64,000 nucleotides of DNA, taken from the NCBI RefSeq assembly GCF_014284175.1, contig NZ_JACOGA010000002.1:124001-188000 (forward strand), written 5' to 3'. Positions 56,838 through 64,000 of the stretch are shown in pieces. The notes under the pieces are model-generated. The model was not told the origin of the DNA and made no database searches. It saw only the letters and a list, made by a program, of their open reading frames with translations. This stretch comes from Affinundibacterium flavidum. GTDB taxonomy: Bacteria > Pseudomonadota > Gammaproteobacteria > Burkholderiales > Burkholderiaceae_D. Position numbers and translations under genes: made by a program. Position 1 is the stretch's first letter. Each line of letters opens with the position of its first letter.

Positions 56838-56880
56838 GCTCTAGCTTGCTCTAGCTTGCTCTAGCTTGCTCGAGCTTATT
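56838..56880. repeat. 10-bp tandem array in the merR leader
   Basis: CTAGCTTGCT occurs three times head to tail at 56841-56870, followed by the variant CGAGCTTATT. It lies between the MerR-type promoter and the MerR start, in the 5' leader. Confidence 0.8.
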
Positions 56881-56909
56881 CAATTGATGTCCGATCAAAG
56901 AGGCACCCT

Positions 56910-58001
56910 ATGTTGTTAAAAATTGGCGAATTAGCCCAACGCACTGGCATTACCGTGCGCACCTTGCACCACTATGACAAGCTGGGTTTACTCACGCCCT
57001 CAGTGCGGTCAGAGGCTGGGTATCGCTTATACAACCGCCATGACATCGCGCGCTTGCATCGCATTCAGGCATTGCGCCGTTTGAATTTATCCTTGCAAGA
57101 AATTGCTGAATTGATCCAGGGTGATACTGCGGATCTGCGTGGTGTGATTAGCCAACAAATTCTGAGTTTGGAAGAGCAAATCAAACAAAGCCAAGAGCTG
57201 CGCGAACGTTTACTGGAATTAGACGAACAACTGCAACAGCATGACCAGCCGAATATGGATTATTGGCTATCCACCTTAGAAATGATGAGCCTGCGGTCTA
57301 AATATTTCAGTCCCGAAGACATCGCCCTGTGGCGTCAACATAAAGACGTCAGTAGCGGCAAAATGGATATGGCGATGCAACCCATCGTGGCGCAAATCCG
57401 CGAATTCATGGATGCCAAAATCGCGCCGAGTGCACCACAGGTTTTAGTCCAAGTACAAAAATGGCTAGAGACTGTGCATCAATCGGTACCCAATCCACGT
57501 CTCTTAAAAAATTTTGCAGACATGCATAGAGACGAGCCGTCCATACAGGCGATGAGCGGCGTCGACAACGCCATGATGGATTACATCAATGTGGCAGCGA
57601 TAGAGATCCGTTACCAAATTTATCGACGCTATTTGAGCGAAGAGGAATGCCAATATTTCCGCCCTTCATTTATGCGCAATATGGATAACTGGACGGAGCT
57701 CTTTATTGACATCAAAAAATTCATTGATGCCGGAGTTGAAGTCACCGATCCGATTGCTTTAAAACGCATCCAAGATTGGCGCAGTATGTTTCTAGATGCA
57801 TGGGGCAACCGCGTTGAAACGGCACAAAAGATCCGGCAAATCCATGAAAAAGAACCTCGATTAACCATAGGCGGTGGCCTATCGCAAGAAGTGCTCGACT
57901 ACGCAGTCAAAGGTATACGTTATATCGAATCGCAGAATTCGACCGCGTCAACTTCGCCAAAAGCGGCTAAAACGATTCCCAAAAAATCGCTGCCGCAATA
58001 A
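56910..58001 (+). CDS. MerR-family regulator with large C-terminal domain
   Basis: The N-terminal 75 residues are a MerR winged helix (LKIGELAQRTGITVRTLHHY, then GLLTPSVRSEAGYRLYN), followed by a coiled-coil dimerisation helix rich in Gln and Glu. The remaining 230 residues are a helical domain that could bind a drug, in the manner of TipAL. An MFS efflux gene follows 75 bases downstream, and the promoter has the MerR geometry, so autoregulated induction of efflux by its substrate is the likely job. Confidence 0.9.
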   Translation: MLLKIGELAQRTGITVRTLHHYDKLGLLTPSVRSEAGYRLYNRHDIARLHRIQALRRLNLSLQEIAELIQGDTADLRGVISQQILSLEEQIKQSQELRERLLELDEQLQQHDQPNMDYWLSTLEMMSLRSKYFSPEDIALWRQHKDVSSGKMDMAMQPIVAQIREFMDAKIAPSAPQVLVQVQKWLETVHQSVPNPRLLKNFADMHRDEPSIQAMSGVDNAMMDYINVAAIEIRYQIYRRYLSEEECQYFRPSFMRNMDNWTELFIDIKKFIDAGVEVTDPIALKRIQDWRSMFLDAWGNRVETAQKIRQIHEKEPRLTIGGGLSQEVLDYAVKGIRYIESQNSTASTSPKAAKTIPKKSLPQ

Positions 58002-58076
58002 GCATCTAAGCAAAACCCACAGCATATTTTCCAGCCAAGTCCGGCGGACAAGGCTATCCCTTTATCTGGAGTTTTT

Positions 58077-59420
58077 ATGAACAACAACTCAGAGCCAGCA
58101 CGCGGCTTTATGCGTGACCGTAATTTTTTGTGGATGCTAACAGGTGCCATCACCTCTATGCTAGGCGATCAATTCACGCTGATTGCCCTGCCCTGGCTGG
58201 TGCTGCAAATGAGTCATGACACATTCACCTTGGGCATCGTGCTGGCATTACTCGGCATCCCGCGCGCCCTCTTTATGTTGATTGGTGGTGCGGTTGTCGA
58301 TCGCTATGATCCTAAGTCGGTGATGATGATTACCAAGTACATCAATACCGCGTTATTGGCGATTCTGGTCGTGCTGCTAATGACTTCCTGCCTGAGCTTG
58401 TGGATGATCTATCTAATCGCCTTGCTGTTGGGATTATCGACCGCGTTTAGTATTCCTGCGGGAACCTCGATGTTACCGCGCGTAGTCGCCGCAGAACACT
58501 TGCAGGCGGCTAATGGCATGATGCTTGGCTTACGCCAGATCACTTTCTTTCTAGGGCCTTTGATGGCAGGTGGTTTAATCGCGCTATTAGGCGATCATGC
58601 GACTGCATCTCAAGCTGGCCAAGCTGGATTAGCGACGACTTTGCATGCTGCGAACATGATGGATATCGCCGACAAAAAAGGTTTGGCGATGGCATTTTTT
58701 GTCGATTGTTTTAGCTATGGATTTTCTGCATGGACCTTATCGCATGTGAACATGCTCGATATCAAGACGGATCAACAAACATCAGCATCCAAGCAATCCT
58801 TACTCAGCGCAACCATGAGCGGACTGCGTCACTGCTGGAACGACACCATGATGCGCACCTGCTTTTTGTATTGGTCCGCCATCGCATTTCTCATCATGGG
58901 ACCAATGCAAATCGCCATGCCTTTATTGGCACAACAACTAGGGAATAGCGCTGGTGTACTTGGCCTGTTAGCCGGAGCACATGGTGCAGGAACACTGCTA
59001 GGCATGGCGATGTCATCTGTCTTTCCCAAGCTAAGACTAGGCAGTTTGGGTAGCACGATCTTACTCATAGATACTTTAGTCGCGCTGCTATTTATGCCTA
59101 TGGGATTGATCCACGTCGCATGGCAAGGCGCTGCAATTTTATTAGCCATAGGCGCACTCGGCGGCTATCTGCACGTAGCAGTCTTCACATGGATACAACG
59201 CCAAGTACCACCCGCCATGCTAGGACGTGCGATGAGTATTTTCATGTTCATTTTTATGGGCATCAGCCCAGTCTCGGCGGCACTGACTGGATGGCTAATG
59301 CACAGTCTCAGCCTCACCCAACTCTTCACAGGCAGCGGCGCATTGCTGATCGTGATCGTTGCCATCGCTTTACTGATGTCACCGATACGGCAGATGCGTG
59401 ATGCTGGTCGGGCGATTTGA
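58077..59420 (+). CDS. MFS efflux transporter
   Basis: The 447-residue protein has 12 hydrophobic segments and the MFS_3/macrolide-efflux style N-terminus (WMLTGAITSMLGDQFTLIAL; LIGGAVVDRYDPKSVMMITK), with a hydrophilic central loop around residues 200-240. It probably exports a drug or metabolite. GGAG precedes the ATG. It is the second gene of the MerR unit. Confidence 0.9.
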   Translation: MNNNSEPARGFMRDRNFLWMLTGAITSMLGDQFTLIALPWLVLQMSHDTFTLGIVLALLGIPRALFMLIGGAVVDRYDPKSVMMITKYINTALLAILVVLLMTSCLSLWMIYLIALLLGLSTAFSIPAGTSMLPRVVAAEHLQAANGMMLGLRQITFFLGPLMAGGLIALLGDHATASQAGQAGLATTLHAANMMDIADKKGLAMAFFVDCFSYGFSAWTLSHVNMLDIKTDQQTSASKQSLLSATMSGLRHCWNDTMMRTCFLYWSAIAFLIMGPMQIAMPLLAQQLGNSAGVLGLLAGAHGAGTLLGMAMSSVFPKLRLGSLGSTILLIDTLVALLFMPMGLIHVAWQGAAILLAIGALGGYLHVAVFTWIQRQVPPAMLGRAMSIFMFIFMGISPVSAALTGWLMHSLSLTQLFTGSGALLIVIVAIALLMSPIRQMRDAGRAI

Positions 59421-59439
59421 TTTAGTTCAATTTGGTTCT

Positions 59440-59467
59440 GTGCCTGACGCTTTATGGCGTCAGCACG
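59440..59467 (+). terminator. Possible terminator of the MerR-MFS unit
   Basis: GTGCCTGACGC pairs with GCGTCAGCAC with one bulged base around TTTATG. There is only a weak T-rich tail (GGTTATCTT). Confidence 0.4.
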
Positions 59468-59558
59468 GTTATCTTGTCGGCTTACGACACATGTAATTAT
59501 CTTCCTTAAAATGCAAAGAAAGCCTCAGAAAGAAAAACAAACAGCGACCTCAATTAAT

Positions 59559-59598
59559 CGTCATTCCTGCATGCTCTTAGCAGGAATCCAGTGACTTT
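59559..59598. repeat. CGTCATTCC...GGAATCCAGT palindromic intergenic repeat
   Basis: ATTCCTGC (59563-59570) and GCAGGAAT (59580-59587) form an inverted repeat inside the wording CGTCATTCC...GGAATCCAGTGAC that recurs between genes in many proteobacteria and resembles the Neisseria dRS3 layout. The rest of 59421-59724 holds no gene. Confidence 0.65.
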
Positions 59599-59724
59599 CG
59601 TTGATCAACAAATGCAGCAAAGAAAAAAGATGAAATTTTCTGTCATTTGCGCCATAGTCACAAAATAGGCAAGCAAACGATATCAAAACTGCGTTGAATC
59701 TAGCGCAAGAACTAAGGATCTAAA

Positions 59725-60024
59725 ATGAGCACATCCGCACTACGCAATTGGGATTCTGCTGAACATCTCAAAACTGAAGAAGATATGTTGCTGTATCTGG
59801 ATGCATGCTTCGATGAAGCAGGCGACGACGCAGCCTTCATCGCCAAAGCCTTAGGCAACATCGCAAAAGCACGCGGCATGACAGATCTGGCGCGGGACAC
59901 AGGACTAGGACGAGAAAGTCTCTACAAAGCACTCTCAGGTGAAGGCAACCCCAGCTTCGCAACGGTGCTCAAAGTTATGCACGCCCTGGGTTACAAATTA
60001 CATCCTGAATTAGCAGATGTTTGA
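59725..60024 (+). CDS. HigA-like addiction-module antidote protein, apparently orphan
   Basis: The 99-residue protein has a helix-turn-helix typical of the putative addiction-module antidote family (LGNIAKARGMTDLARDTGLG, then RESLYKALSGEGNPSFATVL). Family members usually follow a RelE/HigB-type toxin gene; here neither the 300 bases upstream nor the stretch downstream contains a toxin-like frame. It may be a solitary remnant or a recruited regulator. AAGGA precedes the ATG. Confidence 0.85.
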   Translation: MSTSALRNWDSAEHLKTEEDMLLYLDACFDEAGDDAAFIAKALGNIAKARGMTDLARDTGLGRESLYKALSGEGNPSFATVLKVMHALGYKLHPELADV

Positions 60025-60103
60025 GAAATCAGGACTTGAATCGATTTCAAGCAAACCCAATTAAGCATTATGCTTGCACACTTAGCACACTGCTTGAGGT
60101 TAA

Positions 60104-60275
60104 CTCCCTTCTCCCGCAAGCGGGAGAAGGGCCGGGGATGAGGGACGTTCAGGCTCAGACAAAGTCATTAAAGACATAAATTCCGCAAACCTCATATCGA
60201 TTTATGCTTTTCAAACACTTCACAAATACTGAACCACCCTCACCCTAGCCCTCTCCCGCTTGCGGGAGAGGGAAC
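60104..60275. repeat. Pair of facing CCCGCAAGCGGG palindromic repeats
   Basis: Left unit: CCCTTCTCCCGC (60106-60117) with GCGGGAGAAGGG (60120-60131). Right unit, inverted: CCCTCTCCCGC (60249-60259) with GCGGGAGAGGG (60262-60272), preceded by CACCCTCACCCTAGCC. About 120 bases lie between the two hairpins. The right unit ends at the stop codon of the GNAT gene. Confidence 0.8.
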
Positions 60276-60871
60276 TAATAACCCGCCGCACCGCCCAACA
60301 CAGACCGCACCATATCAAACGCCAAACCGTAATAAGGTCGCCCATTAAATTCAAACTCATCAATCACCGTCATCCCCAGCTTCTTAGTATGCGCATGATA
60401 GGAATGAGGATTGAGACGATTAATGAAGGTCACACCTATCGGATAACGCTCACACATCCCCAAACGCATAGTCTCAAACAAACGTGGAAACACCCCCAGT
60501 CCGCGATACGCAGCATCGACGCACACAGGGCCATACTGAAAAGAATTCGCTTCCGTAATCTCCCGCCCTTCAAAATGTAAAGCAGGCAAACGCGCCAACA
60601 TGAACGGAAAAATCGGCCACTGCGCAAAGAAAGCCCAAGTCCCCGCCAATGCATAACCGATCACTGTTTCTGATTGATCATTAGCAGAAGTATCAACCGC
60701 GACGAACACGCCGCCATAGCGCAATAATTCTTCAATCTGCGCGACAGTAAATGCAGTGGTGACGAAACCATTCTTTTGTTCTTCTTCGCTCAGGTTGCTT
60801 AATAGATTGCGACTTTGAAGGGCTAGGATGCTAGGAATATCTGAGGGTTTGGCTGGGCGGATTTGGGACAT
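60275..60871 (-). CDS. GNAT family N-acetyltransferase
   Basis: The 198-residue protein has the GNAT fold: IRPAKPSDIPSILAL at the N-terminus, VIGYALAGTWAFF in the central strand and the acetyl-CoA loop region VCVDAAYRGLGVFPRLFE. The acceptor substrate is unknown. Its stop codon abuts a palindromic repeat, which probably serves as its transcript end. No ribosome site is seen before the ATG. Confidence 0.85.
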   Translation of the reverse strand: MSQIRPAKPSDIPSILALQSRNLLSNLSEEEQKNGFVTTAFTVAQIEELLRYGGVFVAVDTSANDQSETVIGYALAGTWAFFAQWPIFPFMLARLPALHFEGREITEANSFQYGPVCVDAAYRGLGVFPRLFETMRLGMCERYPIGVTFINRLNPHSYHAHTKKLGMTVIDEFEFNGRPYYGLAFDMVRSVLGGAAGY

Positions 60872-61251
60872 AAAAGTTCAATGGCAGAAAATTTCATTTC
60901 TCTTACAAATACGAGAAAATTTTTAAAAGACACTTCTTCAAGAAACAGGGCTTAGAGCATTAATCAATAGCCACGTTGAAAAAAGCCACTAACACATGCA
61001 AAACTGCGGACATTAAGGACATATTCAGCTTTCGCTCATCAAATCATCATACCGTGTGCCATACTTTACCGTGACTGCGTGAATCGATGGGCGATATCGA
61101 ATCAACTTTTACGATTCTAAATAGTTTAACCGCTCGAAACGCAAATCGAAATAAATCTTTGGTTGGACGTCACCTAAATAAATTACAGTTGCAATAGACT
61201 TTAAAAATAGATACATTAACTTCTCGATTTATCAACATACTATTTTCGCTT
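60872..61251. other. Divergent intergenic region upstream of the LuxR-type gene
   Basis: No gene was found. TTGCAA (61189-61194) and TACATT (61212-61217), 17 bases apart, are a weak candidate promoter for the LuxR-type gene. From here on the sequence looks more AT-rich than the preceding 60 kb. Confidence 0.35.
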
Positions 61252-62370
61252 ATGGATTTAGAAAACCGAATCGACGATATTATCAGCGACTTCTACGAGG
61301 GATTAATTGACCCCAGCAAACAAGTAAATGCCTTACGCAAACTTGCAAATCTATACGGAAGTGAGCATGTCGCCCTCACAAGTTTACATACCCACCATAA
61401 GGCAACAAGTGTTATTCAGAGTAGCGGATTGTCAGAAGATACAGTTTTTGCATTTCAAAATTATTATCACGCATTAGAACCAAGTCTTGCCTTTCTTCAT
61501 AAGTTTATACACGGAGAATGGTATGTAGATTATGAGCAAATCGGAAAAAAGGGCATGGCTAGCTCAGAGTTTTACCAAGACTTTATGAAGCCAAATGGCT
61601 TTGGAGCACTCTCGGTAATACCTCTCTTAAGTGACCAAAATCTCGATTGCTTCTTAACAGTTCAATACAAAAACATCGACAAGTCAGAAAAAAGTAATGA
61701 CTTAAGAAACATCAAATCACTCCTACCCCATCTTCAACGCAGTCTGCAATTACAGTCTCATTTCGACTCATTAAAACTCGATAAGCAGCTTCTGGCTTCA
61801 AGCTTACACGCCAGTAATTTGGGAATGATCATCGTGTGTGACAACAAGTACGTTCATTTCATTAATCAAGCCGCCGAATCCATCCTACGCAGAAGAAATG
61901 AAATCAAAATCACTGGCAACAAAATTGAGGTCGCCAGCAGTAGTTCCAACAAAGTCATGAACGCGATACACGCTGCATGCGGCGTCAAAGGTCCGCGCGT
62001 ATCAAGTGGATTAAAGCTCGGTCTTAATAACCAATTGAATCTGCATTTAATTCTGACACCACTTCCCTCACTCTTTCATCCCCAACACGCTCTTTCAAAA
62101 AATTTTGCACTAATTGTCGTACAAGACTTAAGCATCCCCATGCATACCAAAGAATTTTTACTAACTCAAATGTATGGCCTAAGCGTTGCGGAAGCGAGGG
62201 TTGCCTGTGCGTTACTAAAGGGTTCAACACCGAAACAAATTGCTATCGACTCAGGAGTCGCGATTTCAACCATACGATCCCAGTTGAAAGCTATTTTTAG
62301 TAAAACTGGTACATCAAAGCAAACCGAATTGACGCAGATTTTGTATCCGATTTTATCGATTCAGACTTGA
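61252..62370 (+). CDS. LuxR-type transcriptional regulator
   Basis: The 372-residue protein ends in a LuxR/GerE helix-turn-helix (LSVAEARVACALLKGSTPKQ; VAISTIRSQLKAIFSKTGTS). The N-terminal 170 residues look GAF-like, and a PAS-like stretch (MIIVCDNKYVHFINQAAESIL) follows. There is no receiver domain or acyl-homoserine-lactone-binding motif, so it is not a quorum-sensing LuxR. The ligand is unknown. It stands alone, facing the lipoprotein/DUF2272 genes. Confidence 0.88.
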   Translation: MDLENRIDDIISDFYEGLIDPSKQVNALRKLANLYGSEHVALTSLHTHHKATSVIQSSGLSEDTVFAFQNYYHALEPSLAFLHKFIHGEWYVDYEQIGKKGMASSEFYQDFMKPNGFGALSVIPLLSDQNLDCFLTVQYKNIDKSEKSNDLRNIKSLLPHLQRSLQLQSHFDSLKLDKQLLASSLHASNLGMIIVCDNKYVHFINQAAESILRRRNEIKITGNKIEVASSSSNKVMNAIHAACGVKGPRVSSGLKLGLNNQLNLHLILTPLPSLFHPQHALSKNFALIVVQDLSIPMHTKEFLLTQMYGLSVAEARVACALLKGSTPKQIAIDSGVAISTIRSQLKAIFSKTGTSKQTELTQILYPILSIQT

Positions 62371-62553
62371 TTGCGGTCATTAGTTTTTGAATCAAAAATT
62401 CAAATTATAGATTCGGGTGTGGGAAAATACACCGACAAAGCAACGCAAAATCGTATGTATCTCGCACAACAAACAAACTTAGAATTAGCACCAGTTCATA
62501 TGCGAGGATTTTTTATTTTCTCGCACTCAGAAACCAGTATTATCAATAACAAT

Positions 62554-63132
62554 TCATTTCAGATTCTGTATTACGCAAATAAAAGGTGATTTAATTCGTT
62601 GGATAATGAGTCCTTTATTATCAACTCTCACTATTTTTGAACGAATACTATCCGACTCATTCCCTCCTATCGTTAGCGCGTATCTACCATTTGAATCGAC
62701 CCCAGTCTCGACGACAATTGCCGAGTGTGAAGGGTAATCGCGATGTGCGCTTGCGTAGGCATAGTCGAAGGAATTTCCGCCACGGTTATTTTGAATAATG
62801 TCGCCAATTTTTGGCGCATATTCATTGATCTTCCTTGCTCTAAAAACGCCTGTATTTCCTGTCTGATTCTCGATTGCTTTATAAACAAATTTTGCGTGTC
62901 CTGAAGCAAACTTGAACTCGTTTATGCTTGCACCTGCTTGTTTCACACACCAAGAAACAAACACGGCCGACCAAGCCTCTTCAACGCCTGGAAAATCAAA
63001 ACCCAAATCTAACCAATAATGTTTAATTTGATCTGAGAGTGGAAAATCGTTTTCATCTATTTGGTGAAAGCGAAAATGCTGATCTTTGGCGATATTAGCG
63101 AGTTGAGATGCGAATAGCGATGGAGTTTCCAT
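62554..63132 (-). CDS. DUF2272-like protein (NlpC/CHAP-like fold candidate)
   Basis: The 192-residue protein has the DUF2272 pattern EAWSAVFVSWCVKQAG followed by FASGHAKFVYKAIENQ, and SHSAIVVETG in the second half. In the related NlpC/CHAP amidases the nucleophile is Cys in W-C-A; here that position is Ser (WSA), with a Cys seven residues later. No signal peptide is evident. An AGGA site lies before the ATG. The lipoprotein gene upstream is 61 bases away in the same direction, so an operon is likely. A cell-wall role is inference. Confidence 0.75.
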   Translation of the reverse strand: METPSLFASQLANIAKDQHFRFHQIDENDFPLSDQIKHYWLDLGFDFPGVEEAWSAVFVSWCVKQAGASINEFKFASGHAKFVYKAIENQTGNTGVFRARKINEYAPKIGDIIQNNRGGNSFDYAYASAHRDYPSHSAIVVETGVDSNGRYALTIGGNESDSIRSKIVRVDNKGLIIQRIKSPFICVIQNLK

Positions 63133-63193
63133 TTCATAATCCTAATAAAAATAATTTTTCCATAAATTACGATGCACACCTAATCTTTGACAA

Positions 63194-63970
63194 CTATTTC
63201 TTTTCTGCCTTACTATCCTTTGCAGGCTTAGTAAGGCTTGCGCCTAGAGTGTCTAACCCTAAACTAACGTTATACTTCGAAACCAAATCGTCCGCCGTCT
63301 CTAGGCCAGCAATCAAGCTACAAGCCCCATGGCAAGTAGCTACATCTGCTAAAGCCATTTCTAAATTATATTCTTTGATAGAAGCTGTTTTAGCTTCTTG
63401 TATTTCGTCGAAAATGAGTTTACGTCTCTTTGAGATTGCCTTGGTTATTACATGTGCCATCAGATCAGCATAATATGCTTGGTTGTATTCAGCTCTAACA
63501 CCAGTAGTCAGCCCAGCCAGTGCCGCAAAGTTTTTTGCTGCCTGCGCACCATTTGCAATCGCACCGCCAGCACCGAATAGAGTTGCCGCTGACCCCATCC
63601 AAAAATTCATATTGGACTGTTTTCGTTTCAAAACAGTTTTGTATTCCTCACACAAACTATTCGACGCCAAAATCAATCTATTCTGAATATGATTTCTGTC
63701 TTCCTCATTCTTTCCTTTCGCAGATCGCAACGCCTGATCAAAGGTTTTAGAAAAGTCAGCCTTATCTCCGGATTTACTACTTAAATCTTCGTCAGACAGC
63801 AAAGAAATCATATCAATATTTTCGACAGATTTATCGAAAATACCGGCTGGAGAAAATTTGTCAGTCGACTTATCGTTTTGCCCAAGACTGGCACAAGCAG
63901 ACAGACTCATCAACACAATAATTAAGATGAAAGGCCTTAGTAGCCCACCGAGAGCAAAATAATTGTTCAT
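63194..63970 (-). CDS. Lipoprotein of unknown function
   Basis: From the ATG at 63970 (AGAGGG 7 bases upstream) the product has 258 residues and a lipoprotein signal with the lipobox LSAC. An alternative ATG at 63976 lies too close to the ribosome site. The body is helical, with a Gly/Ala-rich stretch (TLFGAGGAIANGAQAAKNFA) that could be membrane-active, and two cysteines in VATCHGACSLIAGLE. I recognise no named family. It is probably co-transcribed with the DUF2272 gene downstream; it is the last gene of the window. Confidence 0.75.
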   Translation of the reverse strand: MNNYFALGGLLRPFILIIVLMSLSACASLGQNDKSTDKFSPAGIFDKSVENIDMISLLSDEDLSSKSGDKADFSKTFDQALRSAKGKNEEDRNHIQNRLILASNSLCEEYKTVLKRKQSNMNFWMGSAATLFGAGGAIANGAQAAKNFAALAGLTTGVRAEYNQAYYADLMAHVITKAISKRRKLIFDEIQEAKTASIKEYNLEMALADVATCHGACSLIAGLETADDLVSKYNVSLGLDTLGASLTKPAKDSKAEKK

Positions 63971-64000
63971 TTTCATTCCCTCTAAAATATTGACGCAAAA

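Noticed and set aside
1..64000. CRISPR array, tRNA or rRNA genes, and complete insertion sequences
   Set aside because: No regularly spaced direct repeats with unique spacers, no cloverleaf with T-arm consensus and no transposase reading frame were seen.

Overview
The window reads as bacterial chromosome from a betaproteobacterium, most likely order Burkholderiales near Oxalobacteraceae (Undibacterium-like). This is inferred from the order FmdB zinc ribbon - DUF502 - aspS - nudB - endo/exonuclease - cardiolipin synthase, the fatty-acid oxidation cluster and the general protein style; no rRNA or tRNA gene is present to confirm it. Gene density is high, base composition is moderate, and the last 3 kb look more AT-rich.

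Layout. 255-7067 is a signalling island: a short methyl-accepting protein, a 1608-residue hybrid histidine kinase that ends in an EAL c-di-GMP phosphodiesterase and carries a LOV-like PAS domain, and a stand-alone receiver behind a near-perfect sigma-54 promoter. 7293-15140 is housekeeping: sodium:solute symporter, FmdB protein, DUF502 protein, aspS, nudB, an endonuclease/phosphatase overlapping clsB, and an Hsp15-like S4 protein. A second MCP (15344-17044) ends in a CheR-tether-like WEEF. 17801-25197 is a beta-oxidation cluster (TetR regulator, acyl-CoA dehydrogenase, FadN-type bifunctional enzyme, thiolase, enoyl-CoA isomerase-like protein). 25284-38419 holds a LysR/MBL divergent pair, a formamidase-like protein, a secreted phosphatase, a peptide transporter, an RND efflux pair and leucine dehydrogenase. 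38543-49816 holds a porin/PBP pair, a sugar transporter, a DNA glycosylase, an M1 peptidase, a YciI/ECF sigma pair and a serine hydrolase. 50130-59420 holds another serine hydrolase, AraC, DoxX, cytochrome b561, a LytS/LytTR two-component pair and a MerR-MFS drug-response operon with a textbook 19-bp-spacer promoter. 59725-63970 holds an orphan antitoxin, a GNAT, a LuxR regulator and a lipoprotein/DUF2272 pair.

The most unusual DNA is between genes. A 359-bp element at 17149-17507 has 32-bp perfect terminal inverted repeats with TA ends and encloses at least six further nested palindromes. There are also a 131-bp MITE with 17-bp perfect ends, several large palindromic repeats, and many 9-14-bp tandem arrays that repeatedly straddle stop or start codons. 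No CRISPR array, rRNA, tRNA or complete insertion sequence was seen.
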